Part shown: in pieces, positions 25,501 to 40,500 of the stretch | How the letters are laid out: each line of letters opens with the position of its first letter | Position numbering within the stretch: position 1 is the stretch's first letter | Assembly (NCBI RefSeq): GCF_963576615.1 | Contig: NC_088714.1 | Span: 48,279,272 to 48,343,271 of the forward strand | Source: Watersipora subatra | Taxonomy: Eukaryota; Bryozoa; Gymnolaemata; Cheilostomatida; Watersiporidae | DNA length: 64,000 bases | Direction: 5' to 3' | The notes under the pieces: generated by a model | Database searches by the model: none | What the model was told of the DNA's origin: nothing | What the model saw: only the letters and a program-made list of their open reading frames with translations | Program-made: the position numbers and the translations under genes

Positions 25501-28500
25501 TTAGGTCAACTTATATGGTTTAATTATTATATTAATGCATTGTTGTTAATTAACTGGTATGTCATAGGTTTACTTAGGTCAACTTATATAGTTTAATTAT
25601 TATATTAATGCATTGTTGTTAATTAACTGGTCTGTCATAGGTTTACTTAGGTCAACTTATATGGTTTAATTATTATATTAATGCATTGTTGTTAATTAAC
25701 TGGTCTGTCATAGGTTTACTTAGGTCAACTTATATGGTTTAATTATTATATTAATGCATTGTTGTTAATTAACTGGTCTGTCATAGGTTTACTTAGGTCA
25801 ACTTATATAGTTTAATTATTATATTAATGCATTGTTGTTAATTAACTGGTCTGTCATAGGTTTACTTAGGTCAACTTATATGGTTTAATTATTATATTAA
25901 TGCATTGTTGTTAATTAACTGGTATGTCATAGGTTTACTTAGGTCAACTTATATGGTTTAATTATTATATTAATGCATTGTTGTTGATTAACTGGTCTGT
26001 CATAGGTTTACTTAGGTCAACTTATATAGTTTAATTATTATATTAATGCATTGTTGTTAATTAGCTGGTATGTCATAGGTTTACTTAGGTCAACTTATAT
26101 GGTTTAATTATTATATTAATGCATTGTTGTTGATTAACTGGTCTGTCATAGGTTTACTTAGGTCAACTTATATAGTTTAATTATTATATTAATGCATTGT
26201 TGTTAATTAACTGGTCTGTCATAGGTTTACTTAGGTCAACTTATATGGTTTAATTATTATATTAATGCATTGTTGTTGATTAACTGGTCTGTCATAGGTT
26301 TACTTAGGTCAACTTATATAGTTTAATTATTATATTAATGCATTGTTGTTAATTAACTGGTCTGTCATAGGTTTACTTAGGTCAACTTATATGGTTTAAT
26401 TATTATATTAATGCATTGTTGTTAATTAACTGGTCTGTCATAGGTTTACTTAGGTCAACTTATATGGTTTAATTATTATATTAATGCATTGTTGTTAATT
26501 AACTGGTCTGTCATAGGTTTACTTAGGTCAACTTATATGGTTTAATTATTATATTAATGCATTGTTGTTAATTAACTGGTCTGTCATAGGTTTACTTAGG
26601 TCAACTTATATAGTTTAATTATTATAATAATGCATTGTTGTTGATTAACTGGTCTGTCATAGGTTTACTTAGGTCAACTTATATAGTTTAATTATTATAT
26701 TAATGCATTGTTGTTAATTAACTGGTCTGTCATAGGTTTACTTAGGTCAACTTATATGGTTCAATTATTATATTAATGCATTGTTGTTAATTAACTGGTC
26801 TGTCATAGGTTTACTTAGGTCAACTTATATGGTTTAATTATTATATTAATGCATTGTTGTTAATTAACTGGTCTGTCATAGGTTTACTTAGGTCAACTTA
26901 TATGGTTTAATTATTATAATAATGCATTGTTGTTGATTAACTGGTCTGTCATAGGTTTACTTAGGTCAACTTATATGGTTTAATTATTATATTAATGCAT
27001 TGTTGTTAATTAACTGGTCTGTCATAGGTTTACTTAGGTCAACTTATATAGTTTAATTATTATATTGATGCATTGTTGTTGATTCACTGGTCTGTCATAG
27101 GTTTACTTAGGTCAACTTATATGGTTTAATTATTATATTAATGCATTGTTGTTGATTAACTGGTCTGTCATAGGTTTACTTAGGTCAACTTATATAGTTT
27201 AATTATTATATTAATGCATTGTTGTTAATTAGCTGGTCTGTCATAGGTTTACTTAGGTCAACTTATATAGTTTAATTATTATATTAATGCATTGTTGTTG
27301 ATTAACTGGTCTGTCATAGGTTTACTTAGGTCAACTTATATAGTTTAGTTATTATAATAATGGATTGTTGTTGTTTAACTGGTATGTCATATGTTTACTT
27401 AGGTCAACTTATATAGTTTAGTTATTATAATAATGCATTGTTGTTGTTTAACTGGTATGTCATAGGTTTACTTAGGTCAACTTATATGGTTTAATTATTA
27501 TATTAATGCATTGTTGTTGATTCACTGGTCTGTCATAGGTTTACTTAGGTCAACTTATATAGTTTAATTATTATATTAATGCATTGTTGTTAATTAACTG
27601 GTATGTCATAGGTTTACTTAGGTCAACTTATATGGTTTAATTATTATATTAATACATTGTTGTTGATTATCGGGTCTGTCATAGGTTTACTTAGGTCAAC
27701 TTATATAGTTTAGTTATTATAATAATGCATTGTTGTTGTTTAACTGGTATGTCATAGGTTTACTTAGGTCAACTTATATAGTTTAATTATTATATTAATG
27801 CATTGTTGTTAATTAACTGGTATGTCATAGGTTTACTTAGGTCAACTTATATGGTTTAATTATTATATTAATGCATTGTTGTTGATTAACTGGTCTGTCA
27901 TAGGTTTACTTAGGTCAACTTATATAGTTTAGTTATTATAATAATGCATTGTTGTTGTTTAACTGGTATGTCATAGGTTTACTTAGGTCAACTTATATAG
28001 TTTAATTATTATATTAATGCATTGTTGTTGATTAACTGGTATGTCATAGGTTTACTTAGGTCAACTTATATGGTTTAATTATTATATTAATGCATTGTTG
28101 TTGATTAACTGGTCTGTCATAGGTTTACTTAGGTCAACTTATATAGTTTAATTATTATATTAATGCATTGTTGTTGATTAACTGGTATGTCATAGGTTTA
28201 CTTAGGTCAACTTATATGGTTTAATTATTATATTAATGCATTGTTGTTGATTAACTGGTCTGTCATAGGTTTACTTAGGTCAACTTATATGGTTTAATTA
28301 TTATATTAATGCATTGTTGTTAATTAACTGGTCTGTCATAGGTTTACTTAGGTCAACTTATATGGTTTAATTATTATATTAATGCATTGTTGTTAATTAA
28401 CTGGTATGTCATAGGTTTACTTAGGTCAACTTATATGGTTTAATTATTATATTAATGCATTGTTGTTAATTAACTGGTATGTCATAGGTTTACTTAGGTC

Positions 28501-31500
28501 AACTTATATAGTTTAATTATTATAATAATGCATTGTTGTTGATTAACTGGTCTGTCATAGGTTTACTTAGGGCAACTTATATAGTTTAATTATTATATTA
28601 ATGCATTGTTGTTGATTAACTGGTCTGTCATAGGTTTACTTAGGTCAACTTATATAGTTTAATTATTATATTAATGCATTGTTGTTGATTAACTGGTCTG
28701 TCATAGGTTTACTTAGGTCAACTTATATAGTTTAATTATTATATTAATGCATTGTTGTTGATTAACTGGTCTGTCATAGGTTTACTTAGGTCAACTTATA
28801 TAGTTTAATTATTATATTAATGCATTGTTGTTAATTAGCTGGTATGTCATAGGTTTACTTAGGTCAACTTATATAGTTTAATTATTATATTAATGCATTG
28901 TTGTTAATTAACTGGTCTGTCATAGGTTTACTTAGGTCAACTTATATGGTTTAATTATTATATTAATGCATTGTTGTTAATTAACTGGTCTGTCATAGGT
29001 TTACTTAGGTCAACTTATATAGTTTAATTATTATATTAATGCATTGTTGTTAATTAACTGGTCTGTCATAGGTTTACTTAGGTCAACTTATATGGTTTAA
29101 TTATTATATTAATGCATTGTTGTTAATTAACTGGTATGTCATAGGTTTACTTAGGTCAACTTATATGGTTTAATTATTATATTAATGCATTGTTGTTGAT
29201 TAACTGGTCTGTCATAGGTTTACTTAGGTCAACTTATATAGTTTAATTATTATATTAATGCATTGTTGTTGATTAACTGGTCTGTCATAGGTTTACTTAG
29301 GTCAACTTATATAGTTTAATTATTATATTAATGCATTGTTGTTGATTAACTGGTCTGTCATAGGTTTACTTAGGTCAACTTATATAGTTTAATTATTATA
29401 TTAATGCATTGTTGTTGATTAACTGGTCTGTCATAGGTTTACTTAGGTCAACTTATATAGTTTAATTATTATATTAATGCATTGTTGTTAATTAACTGGT
29501 CTGTCATAGGTTTACTTAGGTCAACTTATATAGTTTAATTATTATATTAATGCATTGTTGTTGATTAACTGGTCTGTCATAGGTTTACTTAGGTCAACTT
29601 ATATAGTTTAATTATTATATTAATGCATTGTTGTTAATTAGCTGGTATGTCATAGGTTTACTTAGGTCAACTTATATAGTTTAATTATTATATTAATGCA
29701 TTGTTGTTAATTAACTGGTCTGTCATAGGTTTACTTAGGTCAACTTATATAGTTTAATTATTATATTAATGCATTGTTGTTGATTAACTGGTCTGTCATA
29801 GGTTTACTTTGGTTAACTTATATAGTTTAATTATTATATTAATGCATTGTTGTTGATTAACTGGTCTGTCATAGGTTTACTTAGGTCAACTTATATAGTT
29901 TAATTATTATATTAATGCATTGTTGTTGATTAACTGGTCTGTCATAGGTTTATTTAGGTCAACTTATATGGTTTAATTATTATATTAATGCATTGTTGTT
30001 AATTAACTGGTCTGTCATAGGTTTACTTAGGTCAACTTATATAGTTTAATTATTATATTAATGCATTGTTGTTGATTAACTGGTCTGTCATAGGTTTACT
30101 TAGGTCAACTTATATAGTTTAGTTATTATAATAATGAATTGTTGTTGTTTAACTGGTATGTCATATGTTTACTTAGGTCAACTTATATAGTTTAGTTATT
30201 ATAATAATGCATTGTTGTTGTTTAACTGGTATGTCATAGGTTTACTTAGGTCAACTTATATGGTTTAATTATTATATTAATGCATTGTTGTTGATTCACT
30301 GGTCTGTCATAGGTTTACTTAGGTCAACTTATATAGTTTAATTATTATATTAATGCATTGTTGTTAATTAACTGGTCTGTCATAGGTTTACTTAGGTCAA
30401 CTTATATGGTTTAATTATTATATTAATGCATTGTTGTTAATTAACTGGTATGTCATAGGTTTACTTAGGTCAACTTATATAGTTTAATTATTATATTAAT
30501 GCATTGTTGTTAATTAACTGGTCTGTCATAGGTTTACTTAGGTCAACTTATATGGTTTAATTATTATATTAATGCATTGTTGTTAATTAACTGGTCTGTC
30601 ATAGGTTTACTTAGGTCAACTTATATGGTTTAATTATTATATTAATGCATTGTTGTTAATTAACTGGTCTGTCATAGGTTTACTTAGGTCAACTTATATA
30701 GTTTAATTATTATATTAATGCATTGTTGTTAATTAACTGGTCTGTCATAGGTTTACTTAGGTCAACTTATATGGTTTAATTATTATATTAATGCATTGTT
30801 GTTAATTAACTGGTATGTCATAGGTTTACTTAGGTCAACTTATATGGTTTAATTATTATATTAATGCATTGTTGTTGATTAACTGGTCTGTCATAGGTTT
30901 ACTTAGGTCAACTTATATAGTTTAATTATTATATTAATGCATTGTTGTTGATTAACTGGTCTGTCATAGGTTTACTTAGGTCAACTTATATAGTTTAATT
31001 ATTATATTAATGCATTGTTGTTGATTAACTGGTCTGTCATAGGTTTATTTAGGTCAACTTATATGGTTTAATTATTATATTAATGCATTGTTGTTAATTA
31101 ACTGGTCTGTCATAGGTTTACTTAGGTCAACTTATATAGTTTAATTATTATATTAATGCATTGTTGTTGATTAACTGGTCTGTCATAGGTTTACTTAGGT
31201 CAACTTATATAGTTTAGTTATTATAATAATGAATTGTTGTTGTTTAACTGGTATGTCATATGTTTACTTAGGTCAACTTATATAGTTTAGTTATTATAAT
31301 AATGCATTGTTGTTGTTTAACTGGTATGTCATAGGTTTACTTAGGTCAACTTATATGGTTTAATTATTATATTAATGCATTGTTGTTGATTCACTGGTCT
31401 GTCATAGGTTTACTTAGGTCAACTTATATAGTTTAATTATTATATTAATGCATTGTTGTTAATTAACTGGTCTGTCATAGGTTTACTTAGGTCAACTTAT

Positions 31501-34500
31501 ATGGTTTAATTATTATATTAATGCATTGTTGTTAATTAACTGGTATGTCATAGGTTTACTTAGGTCAACTTATATAGTTTAATTATTATATTAATGCATT
31601 GTTGTTAATTAACTGGTCTGTCATAGGTTTACTTAGGTCAACTTATATGGTTTAATTATTATATTAATGCATTGTTGTTAATTAACTGGTCTGTCATAGG
31701 TTTACTTAGGTCAACTTATATGGTTTAATTATTATATTAATGCATTGTTGTTAATTAACTGGTCTGTCATAGGTTTACTTAGGTCAACTTATATAGTTTA
31801 ATTATTATATTAATGCATTGTTGTTAATTAACTGGTCTGTCATAGGTTTACTTAGGTCAACTTATATGGTTTAATTATTATATTAATGCATTGTTGTTAA
31901 TTAACTGGTATGTCATAGGTTTACTTAGGTCAACTTATATGGTTTAATTATTATATTAATGCATTGTTGTTGATTAACTGGTCTGTCATAGGTTTACTTA
32001 GGTCAACTTATATAGTTTAATTATTATATTAATGCATTGTTGTTAATTAGCTGGTATGTCATAGGTTTACTTAGGTCAACTTATATGGTTTAATTATTAT
32101 ATTAATGCATTGTTGTTGATTAACTGGTCTGTCATAGGTTTACTTAGGTCAACTTATATAGTTTAATTATTATATTAATGCATTGTTGTTAATTAACTGG
32201 TCTGTCATAGGTTTACTTAGGTCAACTTATATGGTTTAATTATTATATTAATGCATTGTTGTTGATTAACTGGTCTGTCATAGGTTTACTTAGGTCAACT
32301 TATATAGTTTAATTATTATATTAATGCATTGTTGTTAATTAACTGGTCTGTCATAGGTTTACTTAGGTCAACTTATATGGTTTAATTATTATATTAATGC
32401 ATTGTTGTTAATTAACTGGTCTGTCATAGGTTTACTTAGGTCAACTTATATGGTTTAATTATTATATTAATGCATTGTTGTTAATTAACTGGTCTGTCAT
32501 AGGTTTACTTAGGTCAACTTATATGGTTTAATTATTATATTAATGCATTGTTGTTAATTAACTGGTCTGTCATAGGTTTACTTAGGTCAACTTATATAGT
32601 TTAATTATTATAATAATGCATTGTTGTTGATTAACTGGTCTGTCATAGGTTTACTTAGGTCAACTTATATAGTTTAATTATTATATTAATGCATTGTTGT
32701 TAATTAACTGGTCTGTCATAGGTTTACTTAGGTCAACTTATATGGTTTAATTATTATATTAATGCATTGTTGTTAATTAACTGGTCTGTCATAGGTTTAC
32801 TTAGGTCAACTTATATGGTTTAATTATTATATTAATGCATTGTTGTTAATTAACTGGTCTGTCATAGGTTTACTTAGGTCAACTTATATAGTTTAATTAT
32901 TATAATAATGCATTGTTGTTGATTAACTGGTCTGTCATAGGTTTACTTAGGTCAACTTATATGGTTTAATTATTATATTAATGCATTGTTGTTAATTAAC
33001 TGGTCTGTCATAGGTTTACTTAGGTCAACTTATATAGTTTAATTATTATATTGATGCATTGTTGTTGATTCACTGGTCTGTCATAGGTTTACTTAGGTCA
33101 ACTTATATGGTTTAATTATTATATTAATGCATTGTTGTTGATTAACTGGTCTGTCATAGGTTTACTTAGGTCAACTTATATAGTTTAATTATTATATTAA
33201 TGCATTGTTGTTAATTAGCTGGTATGTCATAGGTTTACTTAGGTCAACTTATATAGTTTAATTATTATATTAATGCATTGTTGTTAATTAACTGGTCTGT
33301 CATAGGTTTACTTAGGTCAACTTATATAGTTTAATTATTATATTAATGCATTGTTGTTAATTAACTGGTCTGTCATAGGTTTACTTAGGTCAACTTATAT
33401 GGTTTAATTATTATATTAATGCATTGTTGTTAATTAACTGGTCTGTCATAGGTTTACTTAGGTCAACTTATATGGTTTAATTATTATATTAATGCATTGT
33501 TGTTAATTAACTGGTATGTCATAGGTTTACTTAGGTCAACTTATATAGTTTAATTATTATAATAATGCATTGTTGTTGATTAACTGGTCTGTCATAGGTT
33601 TACTTAGGTCAACTTATATAGTTTAATTATTATATTAATGCATTGTTGTTGATTAACTGGTCTGTCATAGGTTTACTTAGGTCAACTTATATAGTTTAAA
33701 TATTATATTAATGCATTGTTGTTGATTAACTGGTCTGTCATAGGTTTACTTAGGTCAACTTATATAGTTTAATTATTATATTAATGCATTGTTGTTGATT
33801 AACTGGTCTGTCATAGGTTTACTTAGGTCAACTTATATAGTTTAATTATTATATTAATGCATTGTTGTTAATTAACTGGTCTGTCATAGGTTTACTTAGG
33901 TCAACTTATATAGTTTAATTATTATATTAATGCATTGTTGTTAATTAACTGGTCTGTCATAGGTTTACTTAGGTCAACTTATATAGTTTAATTATTATAT
34001 TAATGCATTGTTGTTGATTAACTGGTCTGTCATAGGTTTACTTAGGTCAACTTATATAGTTTAATTATTATATTAATGCATTGTTGTTAATTAACTGGTC
34101 TGTCATAGGTTTACTTAGGTCAACTTATATAGTTTAATTATTATATTAATGCATTGTTGTTGATTAACTGGTCTGTCATAGGTTTACTTTGGTTAACTTA
34201 TATAGTTTAATTATTATATTAATGCATTGTTGTTGATTAACTGGTCTGTCATAGGTTTACTTAGGTCAACTTATATAGTTTAATTATTATATTAATGCAT
34301 TGTTGTTGATTAACTGGTCTGTCATAGGTTTATTTAGGTCAACTTATATGGTTTAATTATTATATTAATGCATTGTTGTTAATTAACTGGTCTGTCATAG
34401 GTTTACTTAGGTCAACTTATATAGTTTAATTATTATATTAATGCATTGTTGTTGATTAACTGGTCTGTCATAGGTTTACTTAGGTCAACTTATATAGTTT

Positions 34501-37500
34501 AGTTATTATAATAATGGATTGTTGTTGTTTAACTGGTATGTCATATGTTTACTTAGGTCAACTTATATAGTTTAGTTATTATAATAATGCATTGTTGTTG
34601 TTTAACTGGTATGTCATAGGTTTACTTAGGTCAACTTATATGGTTTAATTATTATATTAATGCATTGTTGTTAATTAACTGGTCTGTCATAGGTTTACTT
34701 AGGTCAACTTATATAGTTTAATTATTATATTAATGCATTGTTGTTAATTAACTGGTCTGTCATAGGTTTACTTAGGTCAACTTATATAGTTTAATTATTA
34801 TATTAATGCATTGTTGTTGATTAACTGGTCTGTCATAGGTTTACTTAGGTCAACTTATATAGTTTAATTATTATAATAATGCATTGTTGTTGATTAACTG
34901 GTCTGTCATAGGTTTACTTAGGTCAACTTATATGGTTTAATTATTATATTAATGCATTGTTGTTGATTAACTGGTCTGTCATAGGTTTACTTAGGTCAAC
35001 TTATATAGTTTAGTTATTATAATAATGCATTGTTGTTGTTTAACTGGTATGTCATAGGTTTACTTAGGTCAACTTATATAGTTTAATTATTATATTAATG
35101 CATTGTTGTTGATTAACTGGTATGTCATAGGTTTACTTAGGTCAACTTATATGGTTTAATTATTATATTAATGCATTGTTGTTAATTAACTGGTCTGTCA
35201 TAGGTTTACTTAGGTCAACTTATATAGTTTAATTATTATATTAATGCATTGTTGTTGATTAACTGGTCTGTCATAGGTTTACTTAGGTCAACTTATATGG
35301 TTTAATTATTATATTAATGCATTGTTGTTGATTAACTGGTCTGTCATAGGTTTACTTAGGTCAACTTATATAGTTTAATTATTATATTAATGCATTGTTG
35401 TTGATTAACTGGTATGTCATAGGTTTACTTAGGTCAACTTATATGGTTTAATTATTATATTAATGCATTGTTGTTGATTAACTGGTCTGTCATAGGTTTA
35501 CTTAGGTCAACTTATATAGTTTAATTATTATATTAATGCATTGTTGTTAATTAACTGGTCTGTCATAGGTTTACTTAGGTCAACTTATATGGTTTAATTA
35601 TTATATTAATGCATTGTTGTTAATTAACTGGTCTGTCATAGGTTTACTTAGGTCAACTTATATGGTTTAATTATTATATTAATGCATTGTTGTTAATTAA
35701 CTGGTCTGTCATAGGTTTACTTAGGTCAACTTATATAGTTTAATTATTATAATAATGCATTGTTGTTGATTAACTGGTCTGTCATAGGTTTACTTAGGTC
35801 AACTTATATAGTTTAATTATTATATTAATGCATTGTTGTTGATTAACTGGTCTGTCATAGGTTTACTTAGGTCAACTTATATAGTTTAATTATTATATTG
35901 ATGCATTGTTGTTGATTAACTGGTCTGTCATAGGTTTACTTAGGTCAACTTATATAGTTTAATTATTATATTAATGCATTGTTGTTAATTAGCTGGTATG
36001 TCATAGGTTTACTTAGGTCAACTTATATAGTTTAATTATTATATTAATGCATTGTTGTTAATTAACTGGTCTGTCATAGGTTTACTTAGGTCAACTTATA
36101 TAGTTTAATTATTATATTAATGCATTGTTGTTAATTAACTGGTCTGTCATAGGTTTACTTAGGTCAACTTATATGGTTTAATTATTATATTAATGCATTG
36201 TTGTTAATTAACTGGTCTGTCATAGGTTTACTTAGGTCAACTTATATGGTTTAATTATTATATTAATGCATTGTTGTTAATTAACTGGTCTGTCATAGGT
36301 TTACTTAGGTCAACTTATATAGTTTAATTATTATAATAATGCATTGTTGTTGATTAACTGGTCTGTCATAGGTTTACTTAGGTCAACTTATATAGTTTAA
36401 TTATTATATTAATGCATTGTTGTTGATTAACTGGTCTGTCATAGGTTTACTTAGGTCAACTTATATAGTTTAATTATTATATTGATGCATTGTTGTTGAT
36501 TAACTGGTCTGTCATAGGTTTACTTAGGTCAACTTATATAGTTTAATTATTATATTAATGCATTGTTGTTAATTAGCTGGTATGTCATAGGTTTACTTAG
36601 GTCAACTTATATAGTTTAATTATTATATTAATGCATTGTTGTTAATTAACTGGTCTGTCATAGGTTTACTTAGGTCAACTTATATAGTTTATTTATTATA
36701 TTAATGCATTGTTGTTAATTAACTGGTCTGTCATAGGTTTACTTAGGTCAACTTATATGGTTTAATTATTATATTAATGCATTGTTGTTAATTAACTGGT
36801 CTGTCATAGGTTTACTTAGGTCAACTTATATGGTTTAATTATTATATTAATGCATTGTTGTTAATTAACTGGTATGTCATAGGTTTACTTAGGTCAACTT
36901 ATATAGTTTAATTATTATAATAATGCATTGTTGTTGATTAACTGGTCTGTCATAGGTTTACATAGGTCAACTTATATAGTTTAATTATTATATTAATGCA
37001 TTGTTGTTGATTAACTGGTCTGTCATAGGTTTACTTAGGTCAACTTATATAGTTTAAATATTATATTAATGCATTGTTGTTAATTAACTGGTCTGTCATA
37101 GGTTTACTTAGGTCAACTTATATAGTTTAAATATTATATTAATGCATTGTTGTTGATTAACTGGTCTGTCATAGGTTTACTTAGGTCAACTTATATAGTT
37201 TAATTATTATATTAATGCATTGTTGTTGATTAACTGGTCTGTCATAGGTTTACTTAGGTCAACTTATATAGTTTAATTATTATATTAATGCATTGTTGTT
37301 AATTAGCTGGTATGTCATAGGTTTACTTAGGTCAACTTATATAGTTTAATTATTATATTAATGCATTGTTGTTAATTAACTGGTCTGTCATAGGTTTACT
37401 TAGGTCAACTTATATAGTTTAATTATTATATTAATGCATTGTTGTTGATTAACTGGTCTGTCATAGGTTTACTTAGGTCAACTTATATAGTTTAATTATT

Positions 37501-40500
37501 ATATTAATGCATTGTTGTTGATTAACTGGTCTGTCATAGGTTTACTTAGGTCAGCTTATATAGTTTAATTATTATATTAATGCATTGTTGTTAATTAGCT
37601 GGTATGTCATAGGTTTACTTAGGTCAACTTATATAGTTTATTTATTATATTAATGCATTGTTGTTAATTAACTGGTCTGTCATAGGTTTACTTAGGTCAA
37701 CTTATATAGTTTAATTATTATATTAATGCATTGTTGTTAATTAACTGGTCTGTCATAGGTTTACTTAGGTCAACTTATATAGTTTAATTATTATATTAAT
37801 GCATTGTTGTTGATTAACTGGTCTGTCATAGGTTTACTTAGGTCAACTTATATAGTTTAATTATTATATTAATGCATTGTTGTTGATTAACTGGTCTGTC
37901 ATAGGTTTATTTAGGTCAACTTATATGGTTTAATTATTATATTAATGCATTGTTGTTAATTAACTGGTCTGTCATAGGTTTACTTAGGTCAACTTATATA
38001 GTTTAATTATTATATTAATGCATTGTTGTTGATTAACTGGTCTGTCATAGGTTTACTTAGGTCAACTTATATAGTTTAGTTATTATAATAATGGATTGTT
38101 GTTGTTTAACTGGTATGTCATATGTTTACTTAGGTCAACTTATATAGTTTAGTTATTATAATAATGCATTGTTGTTGTTTAACTGGTATGTCATAGGTTT
38201 ACTTAGGTCAACTTATATGGTTTAATTATTATATTAATGCATTGTTGTTGATTCACTGGTCTGTCATAGGTTTACTTAGGTCAACTTATATAGTTTAATT
38301 ATTATATTAATGCATTGTTGTTAATTAACTGGTATGTCATAGGTTTACTTAGGTCAACTTATATGGTTTAATTATTATATTAATACATTGTTGTTGATTA
38401 TCGGGTCTGTCATAGGTTTACTTAGGTCAACTTATATAGTTTAGTTATTATAATAATGCATTGTTGTTGTTTAACTGGTATGTCATAGGTTTACTTAGGT
38501 CAACTTATATAGTTTAATTATTATATTAATGCATTGTTGTTAATTAACTGGTATGTCATAGGTTTACTTAGGTCAACTTATATGGTTTAATTATTATATT
38601 AATGCATTGTTGTTGATTAACTGGTCTGTCATAGGTTTACTTAGGTCAACTTATATAGTTTAGTTATTATAATAATGCATTGTTGTTGTTTAACTGGTAT
38701 GTCATAGGTTTACTTAGGTCAACTTATATAGTTTAATTATTATATTAATGCATTGTTGTTGATTAACTGGTATGTCATAGGTTTACTTAGGTCAACTTAT
38801 ATGGTTTAATTATTATATTAATGCATTGTTGTTGATTAACTGGTCTGTCATAGGTTTACTTAGGTCAACTTATATAGTTTAATTATTATATTAATGCATT
38901 GTTGTTGATTAACTGGTATGTCATAGGTTTACTTAGGTCAACTTATATGGTTTAATTATTATATTAATGCATTGTTGTTGATTAACTGGTCTGTCATAGG
39001 TTTACTTAGGTCAACTTATATAGTTTAATTATTATATTAATGCATTGTTGTTAATTAACTGGTCTGTCATAGGTTTACTTAGGTCAACTTATATAGTTTA
39101 ATTATTATATTAATGCATTGTTGTTAATTAACTGGTCTGTCATAGGTTTACTTAGGTCAACTTATATGGTTTAATTATTATATTAATGCATTGTTGTTAA
39201 TTAACTGGTCTGACATAGGTTTACTTAGGTCAACTTATATGGTTTAATTATTATATTAATGCATTGTTGTTAATTAACTGGTATGTCATAGGTTTACTTA
39301 GGTCAACTTATATAGTTTAATTATTATAATAATGCATTGTTGTTAATTAACTGGTCTGTCATAGGTTTACTTAGGTCAACTTATATAGTTTAATTATTAT
39401 ATTAATGCATTGTTGTTGATTAACTGGTCTGTCATAGGTTTACTTAGGTCAACTTATATAGTTTAATTATTATATTAATGCATTGTTGTTGATTAACTGG
39501 TCTGTCATAGGTTTACTTAGGTCAACTTATATAGTTTAATTATTATATTAATGCATTGTTGTTAATTAGCTGGTATGTCATAGGTTTACTTAGGTCAACT
39601 TATATAGTTTAATTATTATATTAATGCATTGTTGTTGATTAACTGGTCTGTCATAGGTTTATTTAGGTCAACTTATATGGTTTAATTATTATATTAATGC
39701 ATTGTTGTTAATTAACTGGTCTGTCATAGGTTTACTTAGGTCAACTTATATGGATTAATTATTATATTAATGCATTGTTGTTAATTAACTGGTCTGACAT
39801 AGGTTTACTTAGGTCAACTTATATGGTTTAATTATTATATTAATGCATTGTTGTTAATTAACTGGTCTGTCATAGGTTTACTTAGGTCAACTTATATAGT
39901 TTAATTATTATAATAATGCATTGTTGTTGATTAACTGGTCTGTCATAGGTTTACTTAGGTCAACTTATATAGTTTAATTATTATATTAATGCATTGTTGT
40001 TGATTAACTGGTCTGTCATAGGTTTACTTAGGTCAACTTATATAGTTTAATTATTATATTAATGCATTGTTGTTGATTAACTGGTCTGTCATAGGTTTAC
40101 TTAGGTCAACTTATATAGTTTAATTATTATATTAATGCATTGTTGTTAATTAGCTGGTATGTCATAGGTTTACTTAGGTCAACTTATATAGTTTAATTAT
40201 TATATTAATGCATTGTTGTTGATTAACTGGTCTGTCATAGGTTTATTTAGGTCAACTTATATGGTTTAATTATTATATTAATGCATTGTTGTTAATTAAC
40301 TGGTCTGTCATAGGTTTACTTAGGTCAACTTATATAGTTTAATTATTATATTAATGCATTGTTGTTGATTAACTGGTCTGTCATAGGTTTACTTAGGTCA
40401 ACTTATATAGTTTAGTTATTATAATAATGGATTGTTGTTGTTTAACTGGTATGTCATATGTTTACTTAGGTCAACTTATATAGTTTAGTTATTATAATAA